From positions 1 to 32,748 of the forward strand of contig NZ_LUKQ02000047.1 in the NCBI RefSeq assembly GCF_001647025.1: a DNA stretch of 32,748 bases, in the 5' to 3' direction. This document shows, one piece after another, positions 32,682 to 32,748 of this stretch. The translations under genes were made by a program, and so were the position numbers. Position 1 is the first letter of the stretch. Every line of letters starts with the position of its first letter. The stretch is from Endozoicomonas atrinae (GTDB lineage: Bacteria; Pseudomonadota; Gammaproteobacteria; Pseudomonadales; Endozoicomonadaceae). Below the pieces are notes generated by a model that saw nothing but the letters and a program-made list of their open reading frames with translations, was not told where the DNA came from and did no database searches.

Positions 32682-32748
32682 ATGAGCGTTGAAATCAACG
32701 AAAAACTGGTAGATCAAATAGCCAGTCAGATTAAAACTCAGGATGATC
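32682..32748 (+). CDS. Start of an unidentified gene, cut by window edge
   Basis: ATG 32682 follows GGAG by about 8 nt, and 22 residues are visible (MSVEINEKLVDQIASQIKTQDD). They form a polar, probably helical start with no recognisable motif. Same strand and 22 bp after the Cys-tailed small gene, so probably in the same operon. Confidence 0.55.
   Translation, partial: MSVEINEKLVDQIASQIKTQDD

Noticed and set aside
1-32748. CRISPR arrays, tRNA or rRNA genes
   Set aside because: I saw no regularly spaced direct repeats and no cloverleaf or rRNA-like sequence on reading both strands; this was by eye only.

Overview
The window looks like a chromosomal stretch of a marine, probably host-associated gammaproteobacterium. 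An Endozoicomonas-like or other Oceanospirillales lineage is my best guess. That rests on codon use and protein character, sigma-54 nitrogen control, quinone-linked oxidases, and a eukaryote-like ankyrin gene beside an IS630-type transposase. No rRNA or tRNA is present to confirm it. Base composition is moderate over most of the window and clearly AT-rich at both ends (about 0.2-1.3 kb and 31.8-32.7 kb), where the accessory genes lie.

Layout. (1) 1-1364: 3' end of an IS630-family transposase, then an ankyrin-repeat gene broken by an exact 7-bp tandem duplication. Its C-terminus reads like a eukaryotic SOCS box (BC-box plus a Cul5-type LPLP). (2) 1324-12740: a urea acquisition and hydrolysis locus. 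urtABCDE (urea ABC importer, minus strand) is divergent from ureDABCEFG plus a miniature HupE/UreJ-like gene (plus strand). Each operon has its own well-formed -24/-12 (sigma-54) promoter in the shared 353-bp gap, so both are probably NtrC-controlled nitrogen-scavenging operons. (3) 13150-13503: a small exported orphan. (4) 13831-16723: an arsenic/metalloid locus with arsR, acr3 and an ArsP_1/DUF318 permease carrying a cysteine-pair loop. (5) 17212-24429: a tightly coupled three-gene operon with kleisin (MukF/MksF-like), KITE (MukE/MksE-like) and SMC (MukB/MksB-like) architecture. The 1629-aa SMC-like protein has atypical Walker A and Walker B residues, and no Wadjet JetD-type nuclease follows. 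(6) 24498-26708: an iron-dependent alcohol dehydrogenase with an SCP2-like partner, and a DoxX-like membrane protein. (7) 26908-30169: NmrA-like protein, cytochrome b561-like protein and PoxB-like pyruvate:quinone oxidase. (8) 30177-31619: a glutathione S-transferase with a cysteine-rich tail, preceded by a SigZ-like sigma factor whose own tail carries Cys. (9) 31620-32748: a long AT-rich non-coding stretch, then a short retention-module-like protein ending in C-x3-C-x3-C, and the first codons of another gene.

How they work together. The urt and ure products import urea across the inner membrane and hydrolyse it in the cytoplasm with a nickel enzyme assembled by UreDEFG. The ars genes sense and export arsenite and possibly organoarsenicals. 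The most novel-looking items are the Ank-SOCS-like relic, the divergent SMC complex, the GST/SigZ thiol-rich pair with a hairpin over the GST ribosome-binding site, and the Cys-tailed small protein at the right edge.
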